From Erythrobacter sp. (GTDB taxonomy: Bacteria > Pseudomonadota > Alphaproteobacteria > Sphingomonadales > Sphingomonadaceae), in contig JAACTC010000005.1 of the NCBI GenBank assembly GCA_009993635.1, positions 1 to 64,000 on the forward strand: 64,000 nt of DNA, written 5' to 3'. The translations under genes and the position numbers were made by a program. Positions 63,638 through 64,000 of the stretch are shown piece after piece (the stretch's first letter is position 1; each line of letters opens with the position of its first letter). The notes beneath the pieces were generated by a model that was not told the origin of the DNA, searched no databases, and saw only the letters and a list, made by a program, of their open reading frames with translations.

Positions 63638-64000
63638 ATGACCACCACGACGACCCTCATCACGCCGACCGCAGCGACGCCGATGTCGAGCCATTGGCGC
63701 GACTTCCTCGCGCTGACGAAGCCGGGCGTCGTTAGACTGGTCGTCTTCACCGGCCTGTGCGGCCTTCTCGCCGCGCCGGGCAGCATCAACCCGGTGCTCG
63801 GCTTCACCGCGATCCTGTGCATTGCGCTTGCGGCAGGCGGTGCGGCGGCGTTCAACCAGTGGTACGAAGCGGATCTCGACGCGCTGATGAAGCGCACGGC
63901 CAAGCGCCCGATCCCCGCAGGCCGCGTCAGCAAGAATGACGCGCGTGATTTCGCCAGCGTGCTGTGCGGTGCCTCGATACTGGTGATGGGCCTTGCGATC
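63638..64000 (+). CDS. ctaB: Protohaem IX farnesyltransferase, cut by the window end
   Basis: The first 121 residues of a haem O synthase, open to the window end. [20 protein letters not shown] is the conserved N-terminal helix; [20 protein letters not shown] holds the Asp-rich prenyl diphosphate motif (E-x-D-x-D). It adds a farnesyl tail to haem b for haem a synthesis, needed by the oxidase upstream. The ATG at 63638 is the first Met; a second Met at residue 16 (MSSHWRDF) is possible. Confidence 0.92.
   Translation, partial: MTTTTTLITPTAATPMSSHWRDFLALTKPGVVRLVVFTGLCGLLAAPGSINPVLGFTAILCIALAAGGAAAFNQWYEADLDALMKRTAKRPIPAGRVSKNDARDFASVLCGASILVMGLAI

Overview
The window is GC-rich, densely packed chromosomal DNA from an alphaproteobacterium, most likely a sphingomonad and plausibly of the Erythrobacteraceae. 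This rests on gene order and families: infA-maf-RNase E/G-like-yacG-tRNA-Phe, hisG-hisD-nusB, purC-purS-purQ, pyrE/pdxJ/acpS/lepB, a K+-insensitive-type H+-pyrophosphatase, ctaC-ctaD-ctaB, many TonB/serine-hydrolase/GST-type genes and overlapping ATGA operons. The taxon is inferred; there is no rRNA in the window.

Bases 1 to about 7120 are an accessory island. It starts with a metal-resistance cluster: a secreted protein cut by the window edge, DUF3703, a cation diffusion facilitator, and a divergent MerR regulator with a perfect operator palindrome. A defence-like block follows: a helix-turn-helix gene divergent from a C5 cytosine methyltransferase, then a GHKL (MORC/MutL-like) ATPase fused to a PD-(D/E)XK-type nuclease domain, a possible 60-residue ORF, and a TniQ/TnsD-family zinc-finger protein. 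The block ends in three TGTC-starting repeats spaced 45 and 46 bp, which look like TnsB/TniA binding sites at a transposon end. No transposase, TnsA or TnsC gene is present. This is the most unusual part of the window.

Bases 7154-31304 are mostly core functions: a PAS-GGDEF-EAL protein, purine genes, a Na+/H+ antiporter, wrbA, tRNA-Phe, yacG, an RNase E/G-like protein, maf, infA, a TonB receptor with an odd Gly/Cys-rich duplicated insert, uvrC, a lipoprotein serine hydrolase, an EcsC protein, tesB, a FemAB-JmjC-FemAB operon and hppA.

Bases 31481-48378 hold a desaturase with a small membrane partner, thiL, nusB, hisD and hisG. A five-gene bolA/GST/pirin/SDR/hydrolase operon and small enzymes follow, then cobS without an adjacent cobT, and a second PAS-GGDEF-EAL protein.

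Bases 48448-64000 hold a class A PBP, two thioesterases, and an unrecognised operon of a 51-residue ORF plus two apparently related cupin-like proteins. A long overlapping minus-strand operon then runs from pyrE through pdxJ, acpS and lepB to ruvX, followed by the cytochrome oxidase genes ctaC, ctaD and a truncated ctaB. Nearly every base is coding; no gene-free stretch reaches 300 bases.
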